NCBI RefSeq assembly: GCF_013085465.1
Contig: NZ_CP049838.1
Span: forward strand, 2,170,001 to 2,234,000
Source: Streptomyces asoensis
GTDB taxonomy: Bacteria; Actinomycetota; Actinomycetes; Streptomycetales; Streptomycetaceae
Direction: 5' to 3'
Length of the DNA stretch: 64,000 bases
The notes under the pieces were generated by a model. That model was not told the DNA's origin, searched no databases, and saw only the letters and a list, made by a program, of their open reading frames with translations. Made by a program: the position numbers and the translations under genes. Shown here one piece after another: positions 35,073 through 47,283 of this stretch (the first letter of the stretch is position 1; every line of letters begins with the position of its first letter).

Positions 35073-36164
35073 ATGAGGAAGAACCACCCTCTTCGGCGCG
35101 TCGTACTGGCCACCGCCGCCACTGTGTCCGGGGTCGTGCTGCTGCTGTCGCTGAAGCCGTCGTCCGACCCGGGCGCGGCCCAGGCGGCGGGCGCGGGTGC
35201 GGCGGCGCAGGAAGCGGCGCAGGGCGGGTCCGGGGCGGTCGTGTCGGGGACGATGACCGGTGACGCGGCGCAGACGCAGTACGGGGCTGTGCAGGTCCGG
35301 ATCACCGTCGTCAACAACAAGATCACCAAGGCGGAGGCGGTCCAGGCACCCAAGGGCGGCACCAGCGACCAGAAGACCGCGCTCGCCGTCCCGAAGCTCA
35401 ACGCCGATGTGGTCGCCAAGCAGAGCCCGGACATCGACACGGTGTCGGGTGCCACGTACACCAGCGAGGGCTACAAGAAGTCCCTCCAGTCGGCGATCGA
35501 CAAGGCGAACGCGAGCGCCGGGTCCGGGTCCGGGTCCTCCCAGGGCTCCGGCAGCGCGCAGGCGTCCGGCACCTTCACCGGGGACGCGGCCCAGACGCAG
35601 TACGGCGCGGTCCAGGTCCGGATCACGGTCGCGGGCGGGAAGATCACCAAGGCCGAGGCCGTCCAGGCACCCAAGGGCGGCACCAGCGACCAGAAGACCG
35701 CGCTCGCCGTCCCCAAGCTCAACGCGGCGGCCGTCGCGGCCGGCAGCGCCGACATCGACACCGTCTCCAGCGCGACCTACACGAGTGAGGGCTACAAGAA
35801 GTCCCTCCAGTCGGCGCTGGACAAGGCCAAGGCGACCGCGGGTTCGTCGTCCGGGTCGGGCGACGCGGGGGCCTCTTCGGGGGCCGCGCAGGCCAAGACC
35901 GTCACCGGCAGCGTCGCGCAGACCCAGTACGGCGCCGTCCAGGTCCGGATCACGGTCGCCGGCGGGAAGATCACCAAGGCCGAGGCCGTCCAGGCACCCA
36001 AGGGCGGCACCAGCGACCAGAAGACCGCGCTGGCCATCCCGAAGCTCAACGCGGCGGCCGTCGCCGCCGGCAGCGCCGACATCGACACCGTCTCCAGCGC
36101 GACCTTCACCAGCGAGGGCTACAAGAAGTCCTTGCAGTCGGCGCTGGACCAGGCCGGTGGCTGA
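35073..36164 (+). CDS. Secreted/anchored protein with three FMN_bind domains
   Basis: 363 residues. An uncleaved or cleaved N-terminal hydrophobic segment (VVLATAATVSGVVLLLSL) is followed by three tandem FMN_bind domains (~90 residues each; beginning near 35274, 35595 and 35922). Each carries the covalent FMN site (S-[GS]-A-T) in IDTVSGATYTSEGYKKSLQS or its near copies VSSAT. ApbE attaches FMN by a phosphoester to the threonine. Gly/Ser/Ala-rich linkers separate the domains. It probably carries three flavins outside the membrane and accepts electrons from the flavocytochrome encoded just before it. Confidence 0.9.
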   Translation: MRKNHPLRRVVLATAATVSGVVLLLSLKPSSDPGAAQAAGAGAAAQEAAQGGSGAVVSGTMTGDAAQTQYGAVQVRITVVNNKITKAEAVQAPKGGTSDQKTALAVPKLNADVVAKQSPDIDTVSGATYTSEGYKKSLQSAIDKANASAGSGSGSSQGSGSAQASGTFTGDAAQTQYGAVQVRITVAGGKITKAEAVQAPKGGTSDQKTALAVPKLNAAAVAAGSADIDTVSSATYTSEGYKKSLQSALDKAKATAGSSSGSGDAGASSGAAQAKTVTGSVAQTQYGAVQVRITVAGGKITKAEAVQAPKGGTSDQKTALAIPKLNAAAVAAGSADIDTVSSATFTSEGYKKSLQSALDQAGG

Positions 36165-36957
36165 CACCGTGGCCGAGTCGGCGGCGGCCCCCGCCGTGCT
36201 GCGTCACGCGGAGGAGGTCATGGGGACCGTCTTCTCCTTCGACGTCCGCGGCGGGGAGCCCGAGGCGGTGCGGGCGGCGCTGGAGGAGGCGATCGCCTCG
36301 CTGCACCGGGTGAACGAGGTGTTCAGCACCTACCGCGAGGACAGCCAGGTGTCCCGGCTGGTACGCGGTGAGCTGACCGTCGAGGAGTGCGATCCGGAAG
36401 TGGCCGAGGTGCTGGAGCTGGGCGCCGAGGCGGAGCGGGTGAGCGACGGCTGGTTCAGCATGCGCTACCAGGGCCGGCTCGACCCCACCGGCATCGTGAA
36501 GGGCTGGGCCGCCGAGCGCGCGGCCCGGCTGGTCGCGGCGGCGGGTGTGAGCGGGGTGAGCGTCAACGGCGGCGGGGACGTGCAGTTGCTGGGCGTCCCC
36601 GGGCCCGAGCGGCCGTGGCGGGTCGGGGTGTCGGACCCGCTGCGCCCCGGCGGTCTCGCCGCGGTGGTCTCGGCGGCGGGAGCGGACGAACTGGCGGTTG
36701 CGACCTCCGGTACGGCAGAGCGGGGCGCCCATATCGTGGATCCGCGAACGGGCCGCTCCGCGGTGACCGACCTGGTCGCCGTGACGGTGGTGACCCCCCA
36801 GCTGACCTGGGCGGACTGCTGGGCGACAGCCGCGTTCGCGATGGGCTCGCGGGAGGCGCTGGGCTGGCTGGAGTCCCTGCCGGACGTGGAGGCGCTGCTG
36901 ATCACGGCGGGCGACGAGGTGCGCTGCACGGGAGGCCTGGCCGGCCGGCTCGGCTGA
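36157..36957 (+). CDS. apbE: FMN transferase (flavinylating enzyme), ApbE family
   Basis: 266 residues. ApbE signatures: MGTVFSFDV near the N-terminus, GRLDPTGIVKGWAAE, VNGGGDVQLLG and ATSGTAERGAHIVDPRTG. It cleaves FAD and transfers FMN to the threonine of FMN_bind domains, here the adjacent protein. The GTG at 36157 overlaps the FMN protein's stop by 8 bases; a GTG 12 bases later is an alternative. No export signal was found, although most ApbE proteins act outside the membrane, so the location is open. Confidence 0.9.
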   Translation: MADTVAESAAAPAVLRHAEEVMGTVFSFDVRGGEPEAVRAALEEAIASLHRVNEVFSTYREDSQVSRLVRGELTVEECDPEVAEVLELGAEAERVSDGWFSMRYQGRLDPTGIVKGWAAERAARLVAAAGVSGVSVNGGGDVQLLGVPGPERPWRVGVSDPLRPGGLAAVVSAAGADELAVATSGTAERGAHIVDPRTGRSAVTDLVAVTVVTPQLTWADCWATAAFAMGSREALGWLESLPDVEALLITAGDEVRCTGGLAGRLG

Positions 36958-37196
36958 GCTGTGGCCGGCCGGAAGTGGGTGGCGCCAACCCGGCGCCGAT
37001 GGGCTGCCGCCGCGCCCCGTGCGGCCCCGGGCGGCACGGATGGGCGCGGTTTACGACGGCAGCTGAGCGGCGCGCGGGAGTGCGGCTCCCCGAGGGAGTG
37101 GGGCCGTGTCGATATGTGGCTCCGCCGCGTGGGCGCGACCGGCCCCCGCTCACCCACAGTCGGCGAACAACCCGAAGAAACCCCCTCGGCGAACGA

Positions 37197-37742
37197 TCAG
37201 TGACCGTTCTGAGCAAGCCGCAGCAGGTGATCGGCCAAAGCCTGCCCGCCCGTCGGCTCACGGCTGATCAGCAGCAGGGTGTCGTCACCCGCGATCGTCC
37301 CGAGGATGTCGTGCAGCTCGGCCTGGTCGATCGCCGAGGCGAGGAACTGGGCCGCACCCGGCGGGGTACGCAGCACCACGAGGTTGGCGGACGCCTCCGC
37401 GGAGATCAGCAGCTCCTGCGACAACCGCCGCATCCGCTCTTCCTTCGCCGACTCCCCCAGCGGTACCCGGGGGGTCCGGAAACCCCCCTCACTGGGCACC
37501 GCGTAGATCAGGTCGCCGTCGTTGTTGCGGATCTTCACCGCGTTCAGCTCGTCCAGGTCCCGCGACAGCGTCGCCTGGGTGACGCTCAGCCCGTCGTCGG
37601 CCAGCAGTTTCGCCAACTGGCTCTGCGACCGCACCGGTTGCCGGTTGAGGATGTCCACGATCCGGCGGTGACGCGCGGTACGGGTCTGCGGCACGGCGGG
37701 GCCGCCCGCGCCCGGCTGCTCATGGTCCTGCGCCTGACTCAT
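37197..37742 (-). CDS. argR: Arginine repressor
   Basis: 181 residues. N-terminal winged helix ([59 protein letters not shown]) and C-terminal arginine-binding hexamer domain ([17 protein letters not shown]). It senses arginine and binds ARG boxes. Thirty base pairs after argD, last gene of argCJBDR. It has a short N-terminal extension ([13 protein letters not shown]). Probable targets in the window are the argC and argH promoters. Confidence 0.95.
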   Translation of the reverse strand: MSQAQDHEQPGAGGPAVPQTRTARHRRIVDILNRQPVRSQSQLAKLLADDGLSVTQATLSRDLDELNAVKIRNNDGDLIYAVPSEGGFRTPRVPLGESAKEERMRRLSQELLISAEASANLVVLRTPPGAAQFLASAIDQAELHDILGTIAGDDTLLLISREPTGGQALADHLLRLAQNGH

Positions 37743-37772
37743 CGTCGTCTCATTCTCCGGTTCTCCGGATCG

Positions 37773-38960
37773 TCACTCTCCGCTCGCCGCGGCTGCGTCG
37801 AGGATTCCGGGCAGCGCCCCGAGGAACGCCTCCACCTCGTCGTCGCCGAGGTTCAGCGGCGGCATCAGCCGGACGACGTCGGGGGCGGGCACGTTCACCA
37901 GGAATCCGGCCTCCTGAGCCGCCGCCCGCACCTGGGGCGCGCGGGGCTCGGTGAGCACGATACCCAGGAGCAGGCCCGCTCCCCGGACATAATCGATCAA
38001 CGAGTGGCCCGCACCCTCGATTCCGGTCCGCAACTTCTCGCTCTGCCGCTTGACGTTCTCCAGCAACCCCTCGTTCTCGATGGTGTCGAGAACGGCTAGT
38101 CCGGCGGCGCAGGCGACGGGGTTGCCGCCGAAGGTGGTGCCGTGGTGGCCGGGCTGAAGCAGCTCGGCGGCCCGCCCGAAGGCGATCGTCGCGCCCAGCG
38201 GCAGTCCGCCGCCGAGGCCCTTGGCCAGCGTCACGACGTCCGGCAGGACACCCTCGTGGGCCTGGTACTCGAACCAGTGCCCGGTCCGGCCGACGCCGGT
38301 CTGCACCTCGTCGAGGACCAGCAGGGCGCCGGTCGCGGCGGTGATCGCGCGGGCGGCCTTGAGATAGCCGACGGGCGGCACCACGACACCCAGTTCGCCC
38401 TGGATCGGCTCGAGGACGACGAGCGCCGTCTCCTCGGTGACCGCGGCGGCCAGCGCCTGCGCGTCGCCGAACGGCACATGGGTGACGTCGCCGGGCAGCG
38501 GCAGGAACGGGTCCCGCTTGCCGGGCTGGCCGGTGAGCGCGAGGGCGCCCATGGTCCGGCCGTGGAAGGCGCCCTCGGTGGCGACGACGTGGGTCCGTCC
38601 GGTCAGCCGGCCGATCTTGAAGGCGGCCTCGTTGGCCTCGGCGCCCGAGTTGCAGAAGAAGACCCTGCCGTCCCGGCCGAAGTGCTGGAGCAGCCGTTCG
38701 GCGAGCGTGACGGTCGGCTCGGACATGAAGAAGTTGGAGATGTGGCCGAGGGAGCCGATCTGCCGGCTCACGGCCTCGACGACGGCCGGGTGGGCGTGGC
38801 CGAGCGCGTTGACCGCGATACCGCCGACGAAGTCGAGGTACTCCTTGCCGTCGGCGTCCCAGACCCGGCTGCCCGCGCCGCGCACGAGGGGCAGCAGCGG
38901 GGTGCCGTAGTTGTTCATGAGCGCGCCCTGCCACCGCGCGGTCAGTTCCTCGTTGCTCAT
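37773..38960 (-). CDS. argD: Acetylornithine aminotransferase
   Basis: 395 residues. Class-III PLP aminotransferase: [47 protein letters not shown], and the PLP lysine in [15 protein letters not shown]. It converts N-acetylglutamate semialdehyde to N-acetylornithine. ATGA overlap with the argB stop; the family also handles succinyl-diaminopimelate, so a dual role is possible. Confidence 0.96.
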   Translation of the reverse strand: MSNEELTARWQGALMNNYGTPLLPLVRGAGSRVWDADGKEYLDFVGGIAVNALGHAHPAVVEAVSRQIGSLGHISNFFMSEPTVTLAERLLQHFGRDGRVFFCNSGAEANEAAFKIGRLTGRTHVVATEGAFHGRTMGALALTGQPGKRDPFLPLPGDVTHVPFGDAQALAAAVTEETALVVLEPIQGELGVVVPPVGYLKAARAITAATGALLVLDEVQTGVGRTGHWFEYQAHEGVLPDVVTLAKGLGGGLPLGATIAFGRAAELLQPGHHGTTFGGNPVACAAGLAVLDTIENEGLLENVKRQSEKLRTGIEGAGHSLIDYVRGAGLLLGIVLTEPRAPQVRAAAQEAGFLVNVPAPDVVRLMPPLNLGDDEVEAFLGALPGILDAAAASGE

Positions 38961-39894
38961 GACGGCTCCCCCTGTGCGTCCGGCTGTGCGGCCGGCTCTG
39001 CGTGCGGCTTCTCGTCGGGCACGACCATCGTGCCGATGCCCTCGTCGGTGAAGATCTCCAGCAGGATCGAGTGCTGGACCCGCCCGTCGATGACGCGGGC
39101 GGTGTTCACGCCGTTGCGTACGGCGTGCAGACAGCCCTCCATCTTCGGGACCATCCCGGAGCTCAGCTCCGGCAGCAGCTTCTCCAGTTGGGAAGCGGTG
39201 AGGCGGCTGATCACCTCGTCGCTGTTCGGCCAGTCCTCGTAGAGGCCCTCGACGTCCGTGAGGACCATGAGGGTTTCGGCGCCAAGTGCCGCAGCGAGTG
39301 CCGCAGCCGCCGTATCAGCATTGACGTTGTAGACATGTCCGTCGTCCTGGGAGCGGGCGATCGACGAGACGACCGGGATGCGGCCGTCGGCGAGCAGCGC
39401 CTCGATGGCGCCCGTGTCGATCGCGGTGATCTCGCCGACCCGCCCGATGTCGACCAACTCGCCGTCGATCTCGGGCCGGTGCTTGGTGGCGGTGATGGTG
39501 TGCGCGTCCTCGCCGGTCAACCCGACGGCGAGCGGCCCGTGTTGGTTCAGCAGCCCGACCAGCTCGCGCTGGACCTGTCCGGCGAGCACCATCCGTACGA
39601 CGTCCATGGCGTCCTCGGTGGTGACCCGCAGACCGGCCTTGAACTCGCTGACGATGCCGTGCTTGTCGAGGGCGGCGCTGATCTGCGGGCCGCCGCCGTG
39701 CACGACGACGACATGGAGGCCGGCGTGCCGCAGGAAGACGACGTCCTGGGCGAAGGCGGCCTTCAGGTCCTCGTCGATCATGGCGTTGCCGCCGAACTTG
39801 ATGACGACCGTCCTGCCGTTGTGCCGGGTCAGCCAGGGCAGCGCCTCGATGAGGATCTGGGCCTTGGGCAGGGCGGTGTGCTTACGAGTAGTGC

Positions 39895-39898
<4 letters not shown>
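38957..39898 (-). CDS. argB: Acetylglutamate kinase
   Basis: 313 residues. [13 protein letters not shown] and [12 protein letters not shown] (phosphate loops), then [38 protein letters not shown]. It phosphorylates N-acetylglutamate, usually the arginine-feedback-controlled step. Its start overlaps the argJ stop by four bases (ATGA). A Pro/Ala/Glu/Gln-rich tail extends past the domain. Confidence 0.97.
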
Positions 39899-42862
<2,964 letters not shown>

Positions 42863-42876
42863 GGGGCATGGGAGGC

Positions 42877-42913
42877 CCGGCGGGTGCGGGCCTCCGTCGC
42901 CCGCACCCGCCGG
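42877..42913. terminator. 15-bp stem shared terminator
   Basis: CCGGCGGGTGCGGGC pairs perfectly with GCCCGCACCCGCCGG around a 7-nt loop; lies between the convergent hypothetical gene and the arabinofuranosidase gene and can end both. Confidence 0.85.
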
Positions 42914-42919
42914 AATCCG

Positions 42920-45409
42920 CTATCGCTGCCTGATCCTCAGGAAGGTGATCGAGTTCGCCGGGAAGGTGTAGGTGAACTCGCGGGCCACCCCGGTGAAGGT
43001 GGAGGTCACCGGTGCGACCGGGGTCTCGGTCTCGGTGTTGATCGCGTCCGGCGCGGCGGCCAGCGTGGTCACCTTCGCCTTGGACGCGACCTTGGCGCCA
43101 CCGAGGTCGATCGCCGTACGGGCGTCCGTGGACTGGGCGTTGACGACCTTGACGATCAGATCGCCGGTCTTCTTGTCCTTGGTGACGACCTGGCGGAACG
43201 GCTCGGCCGGCTTGTCGTCGGTGAAGCTGCCCCATTCCTGGCCGTCGAGGTAGAGGGTGACCTGGCGGCCCCGCACCTTGACGTCGATGTCGTAGGCGCG
43301 GCCCGTCTCGACGGACCCGGCCTTGGAGATCAGCGTCGACTTGCCGCCGTCCACGGCCTGCTCGACGGCGGACTGGGTGTTGTTCCAGCCGCCGAGGTTC
43401 CACCAGTAGTAGTTGCCGGTGTCCTTGACGCCGAAGGCGACGAGGAAGCCCTCCTTGCCGGACTTCTTGGTGGCCTTCACATGCAGGTCGTAGTCGTGCC
43501 AGCCGGCGTCACCGGCCGAGACCATAGTGTTCTCGGCGGCGGTGTCGGTCTGCACGTACTGCCCGTCCTGGAGCGACCAGCTGCCGCCGCCCGTGTGCGT
43601 CCACTTCGAGGCGTCGCCGGAGAAGTCGTCGCTCAGCAGCGCGGTGCCGGCCGCGTCGGTCACCTTCACATCGTCGTACGCCGCGCTGGTGGCCCAGGTC
43701 GACAGGCCGACGGCGCCGGTGACGGGGCCCTGGAGGGACGGGGTCCCGGTGGCCGTCGACGGCACCACCCGGTCGCCGACGTTCGTCATGAACAGCTTCT
43801 GGACTTCGTAGTTGGCCGAGTTCCAGGAGGCGTGGTTGTTGAGCCACACCATGTCCGGGCTCCACTGCACATAGTCCTCGTTCGCGAACAGCGGCGCGTA
43901 GGAGGCGAGCTTGACGACGTCCGCGTTGCGCTCGAGGCCGGTCATGAAGGCCGCCTCGGCCAGCCCGTTCTTGAAGGCGTTGCCCCAGGAGGCGTACTCG
44001 CCGAGGAAGACCTTGGGGCCGCTGCGGTCGTAGGTGTCGTAGCGGTCGTTGTTCTGGAGGAACCACTGCGGGCTGTTGTAGTAGTGCTCGTCGACCATCG
44101 CGACATCCGCGTCCCGGTTGAGCTGCCAGGCCGTGTCGAAGGTCGAACCCGCGTCGTCGGGACCGGAGTTGGAGATCACGGTGATGTCCGGGTACTTCGC
44201 CTCGATCGCGGCGCGGAACTGCTCGAAGCGGGCGAAGAACTCGACGGGCAGGTTCTCCTCGTTGCCGACCTCGAGGTGCGTGAGATGGAAGGGCATGGGG
44301 TGACCCATCCGGGCGCGCTTCCTGCCCCAGGTGGAGGTGACCGGGCCGTTGGCGAACTCGACCAGGTCCAGGGTGTCCTGGATGTGGCGCTTCAGGAGCG
44401 CGTCGTCGACGACGGCCTTGTTCTGGCCGCAGCCGGTCACCAGAGCCGGCACGACGGGCAGCGGCATCGCGCCGATGTCCTCGGCGAGGCGGAAGTACTC
44501 GTAGTAGCCGAGGCCGTAACTCTGGTTGTAGCCCCAGAAGTTGGAGTTGGTGGCGCGCTCCTCGACGGGTCCGACGGTGTCCTTCCACTGGTAGGAGCGG
44601 GCGCGCTGCCAGCCGGAGGCCTCGCTGTAGTCCTGCATGGAGCCGGTGTTGACCAGACAGCCGCCGGGGAAGCGCACGAAGCCCGGGTCCAGGGCGGCGA
44701 TCTTCTCGGCGAGGTCCTTGCGCAGGCCGTTGGGCTCGCTCCGGTAGGTGTCACGGGGGAACAGGGACACCATGTCGAGGGCGGCCGCGGCCGAGGAGGC
44801 CACCGACAGGCGACCGTCACTGCTGGTGCGGGCTGCGGTGAAGGCCGCCCGGTACTGGACCCAGCCGCCCCTGCGGACGGCGACCTTGCGGGCGGTGGCC
44901 AGCGCGCCGTCGGCGTCCTGGAGGCTCACGGTGAGGGTGCTGCCGCTCTCGGCGCGAGCCCACACCGAGAAGTCGTACTTCTTGCCCTGCTCGACCCGGA
45001 CACCGGTGTTGTAGCCGGCGTTGGTCACGGAAGAACCGGCGGCCAGGGAGAGGTAGTTGCGGTTGCGGTCGTTGAGACGGCCGGCGTCGTCCAGGACCTG
45101 CGCGGTGCCGTCGACCGTCCAGGAGGTCAGCGGGGTGTACGACCGGTTGTCGACGGTGGAGTACTCGAAGGACCGGTTCTGCACGAGTTCGGCGTACAGG
45201 CCGCCGTCGGCCGCCCGGTTGATGTCCTCGAAGAAGACGCCGTACATCGTGTCGTCGATCTTCGCGCCCTTGGCGGTGGGATCGACGGTGATGGCGTAGT
45301 CGGTCACGGTCTCGGCGTGCGCCGGGGCGGGGACGAGGGCGGTGGCCGTCAGGAGGGCGGTGGTGGTGAGACCCAGTCTCCAGCGGGTGCGGGTGGTGCT
45401 GCGTGACAT
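42920..45409 (-). CDS. Secreted alpha-L-arabinofuranosidase, GH51 family, with inserted domain
   Basis: 829 residues. Signal peptide (LGLTTTALLTATALVPAPAHA). A carbohydrate-binding-like beta region (~100-215) precedes the GH51 barrel (~220-550) with the acid/base in HLEVGNEEN (~Glu383) and nucleophile in VFLGEYASWG (~Glu469). A jelly-roll insertion of ~175 residues (about 555-735; WATSAAYDDVKVTD... to the TYDIDVKVRGRQVTLYLDGQ block) interrupts before the C-terminal beta domain. It releases arabinose from arabinan or arabinoxylan outside the cell. Two TTCGAA half-sites (GTTCGAA at 45439, TTCGAAC at 45467) lie upstream and may be a regulator site. Confidence 0.9.
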   Translation of the reverse strand: MSRSTTRTRWRLGLTTTALLTATALVPAPAHAETVTDYAITVDPTAKGAKIDDTMYGVFFEDINRAADGGLYAELVQNRSFEYSTVDNRSYTPLTSWTVDGTAQVLDDAGRLNDRNRNYLSLAAGSSVTNAGYNTGVRVEQGKKYDFSVWARAESGSTLTVSLQDADGALATARKVAVRRGGWVQYRAAFTAARTSSDGRLSVASSAAAALDMVSLFPRDTYRSEPNGLRKDLAEKIAALDPGFVRFPGGCLVNTGSMQDYSEASGWQRARSYQWKDTVGPVEERATNSNFWGYNQSYGLGYYEYFRLAEDIGAMPLPVVPALVTGCGQNKAVVDDALLKRHIQDTLDLVEFANGPVTSTWGRKRARMGHPMPFHLTHLEVGNEENLPVEFFARFEQFRAAIEAKYPDITVISNSGPDDAGSTFDTAWQLNRDADVAMVDEHYYNSPQWFLQNNDRYDTYDRSGPKVFLGEYASWGNAFKNGLAEAAFMTGLERNADVVKLASYAPLFANEDYVQWSPDMVWLNNHASWNSANYEVQKLFMTNVGDRVVPSTATGTPSLQGPVTGAVGLSTWATSAAYDDVKVTDAAGTALLSDDFSGDASKWTHTGGGSWSLQDGQYVQTDTAAENTMVSAGDAGWHDYDLHVKATKKSGKEGFLVAFGVKDTGNYYWWNLGGWNNTQSAVEQAVDGGKSTLISKAGSVETGRAYDIDVKVRGRQVTLYLDGQEWGSFTDDKPAEPFRQVVTKDKKTGDLIVKVVNAQSTDARTAIDLGGAKVASKAKVTTLAAAPDAINTETETPVAPVTSTFTGVAREFTYTFPANSITFLRIRQR

Positions 45410-45545
45410 GAATACTCCGCGGCTCGGTAAGGCGAGTTGTTCGAAATATCAGACGGTGATCAGCACTTCGAACGGCAAGATAAGGAGGGGGCCAGGACGC
45501 GTCAATGGGGCGTGCAGCAGCGAAAGTGTCGGAAGCGAGGAACGC

Positions 45546-46019
45546 ATGGACGAGTTCCGGCCAGTACCGGACGCCCTGGCCTACCTCCGGGGAAGCTGGC
45601 GGGTCACCCGGTCGGTACGGGACCGGACGAGCGGCGCCGAGGGCCGCTTCGACGGGGTCACGGTGTTCAGCGCACTGGACGAGGGCGGGGGCGGGGGCGG
45701 GGGCGGGAACGAGGGCGGGCTGCTGCACCGGGAGTCCGGTACGTTCGTCTGGCTCGGGGTCCCCCGGCCCGCCGAGCGCACCCTGCGCTTTCTGCCGGGG
45801 CCGACGCCCGGCACGGCGGACGTACGGTTCGCCGACGACCGCCCCTTCCACGACCTGGACCTGACGACCGGGCGGCACATCGCCGACCACCCCTGCTCCG
45901 CCGACCTCTACCGGGGCGAGTTCACCGTCCGGGACGCGGACCACTGGCGGACGGCCTGGCGCGTGGCGGGCCCCGCCAAGGATCTGCTGCTCACCACCGA
46001 CTACGCGCGGGTGGGCTGA
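45546..46019 (+). CDS. DUF6314-family protein
   Basis: 157 residues. It matches the actinobacterial DUF6314 pattern (PDALAYLRGSWRVTR, GVPRPAERTLRFLPG, FHDLDLTTGRHIADHPCSADLYRGEFTV, WRVAGPAKDLLLTT). Function unknown; the fold suggests a small beta-barrel. A run of eight glycines near residue 48 is encoded by GGGGGC hexamers, which is unusual. ATG with GAGGAA upstream. Its 3' end overlaps the convergent phosphatase-like gene by 19 bp. Confidence 0.8.
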   Translation: MDEFRPVPDALAYLRGSWRVTRSVRDRTSGAEGRFDGVTVFSALDEGGGGGGGGNEGGLLHRESGTFVWLGVPRPAERTLRFLPGPTPGTADVRFADDRPFHDLDLTTGRHIADHPCSADLYRGEFTVRDADHWRTAWRVAGPAKDLLLTTDYARVG

Positions 46020-46594
46020 GCCGAGGCCCCTTCGAGGCGGAGGTTCCAGCGACCGGCCCGGCCGGTGACGGTGGTCGTCGACAGCGGACGCACATCGATG
46101 TTCCAGTACGTCGCGGGCGGCGCCTTCAGCGCGTACACCAGGGCCGCGCGGATCACGCTCGGCTCGGCGACGGCGACGATGCGGCCGCCGTCGCCCACCG
46201 GCCGGGTGTCGAGCCAGCCGGCGACCCGGGAGATGAACGCCAGCAGCGACTCACCGCCGTGCGGGGTGGCGAGCGGGTCGGCGAGCCAGGCGTCCACCGC
46301 CTCCGGCTCGCGGGCCATCGCCTCGCCCAGCGTGAAACCGCGCCAGCGGCCCATGTCGCAGTCCCGCAGGGCGAGCTGCACCAGCGGGGCGTAGCCGAGG
46401 GCGTCCCCGGTGGCACGGCTGCGCGGGGTCGGTGAGCAGTAGCGCAGCTCGGCGGCCGCGAGCGGCAGCAGAGCGTCGGCCACGCGCAGCACCTCAGCCC
46501 AGCCGTCCTGGTCCAGCGGCCGGTCGTCCTCGAAGCGTTCCGCGAGCAGCGAGGAGCTGCGAGCGGCGGCGACGAACGTGACCCGAAGTGGCAT
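46001..46594 (-). CDS. Histidine-phosphatase-fold protein lacking the catalytic histidines
   Basis: 197 residues with the phosphoglycerate-mutase-like layout: beta strand VTFVAAARS in the place of the RHG motif, then ELRYCSPTPRSRATGDALG (normally SxLxRAxxTA), DMGRWRGFTLGEAM (normally G.WEG), GGESLLAFISRVAGWL, and IVAVAEPSVIRAAL in place of VSHGGVI. Both catalytic histidines (RHG and the late H) are absent, while the substrate arginines partly remain. It is therefore probably a non-catalytic phosphatase-fold protein. Many Streptomyces encode a similar gene near cobalt-transport genes, but none is seen here. Convergent and overlapping with the DUF6314 gene. Confidence 0.75.
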   Translation of the reverse strand: MPLRVTFVAAARSSSLLAERFEDDRPLDQDGWAEVLRVADALLPLAAAELRYCSPTPRSRATGDALGYAPLVQLALRDCDMGRWRGFTLGEAMAREPEAVDAWLADPLATPHGGESLLAFISRVAGWLDTRPVGDGGRIVAVAEPSVIRAALVYALKAPPATYWNIDVRPLSTTTVTGRAGRWNLRLEGASAQPTRA

Positions 46595-46794
46595 GCGGTG
46601 ATGGTGAGCCGCGTAACTGCGCAGGTCAAGGGGTGTCGGCCGACGGCCGGAAGAAAACTTACCGACGAGTCAGGACCTGCCGGACAAGTCCCCAGAAAAC
46701 AATGTCCCCTGCACGATGTCCCGATCGCGACGTCTCCGTCCCGACTACCCGGGCCCGCCGATCGGCTCCTGCCGGCCTGCTCACGCCGACCCCG

Positions 46795-47256
46795 TCACGC
46801 CGGCCCGGGCTTTGCGAAGATCAGTGCCATCCACTGGTCCGGCTTCTCCAGGGCCTCGAAGCCGACCTGCCGGTAGACCCCGTGCGCGTCGTGCGTGGCG
46901 AGCAGGATGCGGCGCAGCCCGTGCGCCCGCAGGTGATCGCGGACGGCGGCGACGAGAGCCGTCCCGAGACCCTTGCCGCGCGCCGCCGGGTCCACGTAGA
47001 CGTCGCACAGCCACGCGAACTCCGCGAGGTCGGTCACGACCCGCGCGTAGGCGACCTGCTCCCCCGACGCGCTGTCGTAGACGCCGAAGTTCAGCGAACC
47101 GGCGATCGCCCGCTCCTGCCTCTCCCGCTCGCGTCCGAGCGCCCAGTACGCGTCCGTGGACAGCCAGTGGTGCACACGCGCGACATCGATGCGGGCGGAG
47201 TCGGCGGAGATCTCGTAGCCCTCGGCGAGGGGCGGAACGGCGTTCATGGCAGTCAT
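46795..47256 (-). CDS. GNAT-family N-acetyltransferase
   Basis: 153 residues. Shows WLSTDAYWALGRERERQERAI, then FAWLCDVYVDPAARGKGLGTALVAAVRDHL, the acetyl-CoA loop (RGxGxG/A), and LLATHDAHGVYRQVGFEAL. GAGGA precedes the ATG. Substrate unknown; 27 bp upstream of the MocR gene's 3' end on the same strand, so co-transcription is possible. Confidence 0.85.
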   Translation of the reverse strand: MTAMNAVPPLAEGYEISADSARIDVARVHHWLSTDAYWALGRERERQERAIAGSLNFGVYDSASGEQVAYARVVTDLAEFAWLCDVYVDPAARGKGLGTALVAAVRDHLRAHGLRRILLATHDAHGVYRQVGFEALEKPDQWMALIFAKPGPA

Positions 47257-47283
47257 GGCCGGATCCTCACAGGACGGCGTTCA

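Noticed and set aside
36958..37196. Possible gene between apbE and argR
   Set aside because: Only an 80-codon ORF with Arg/Pro-rich product and no ribosome site; treated as intergenic.
42884..45406. 840-residue ORF opposite the arabinofuranosidase
   Set aside because: High-GC shadow frame; product is Val/Gly/Arg-rich with no domain, whereas the other strand encodes a clear GH51 enzyme.
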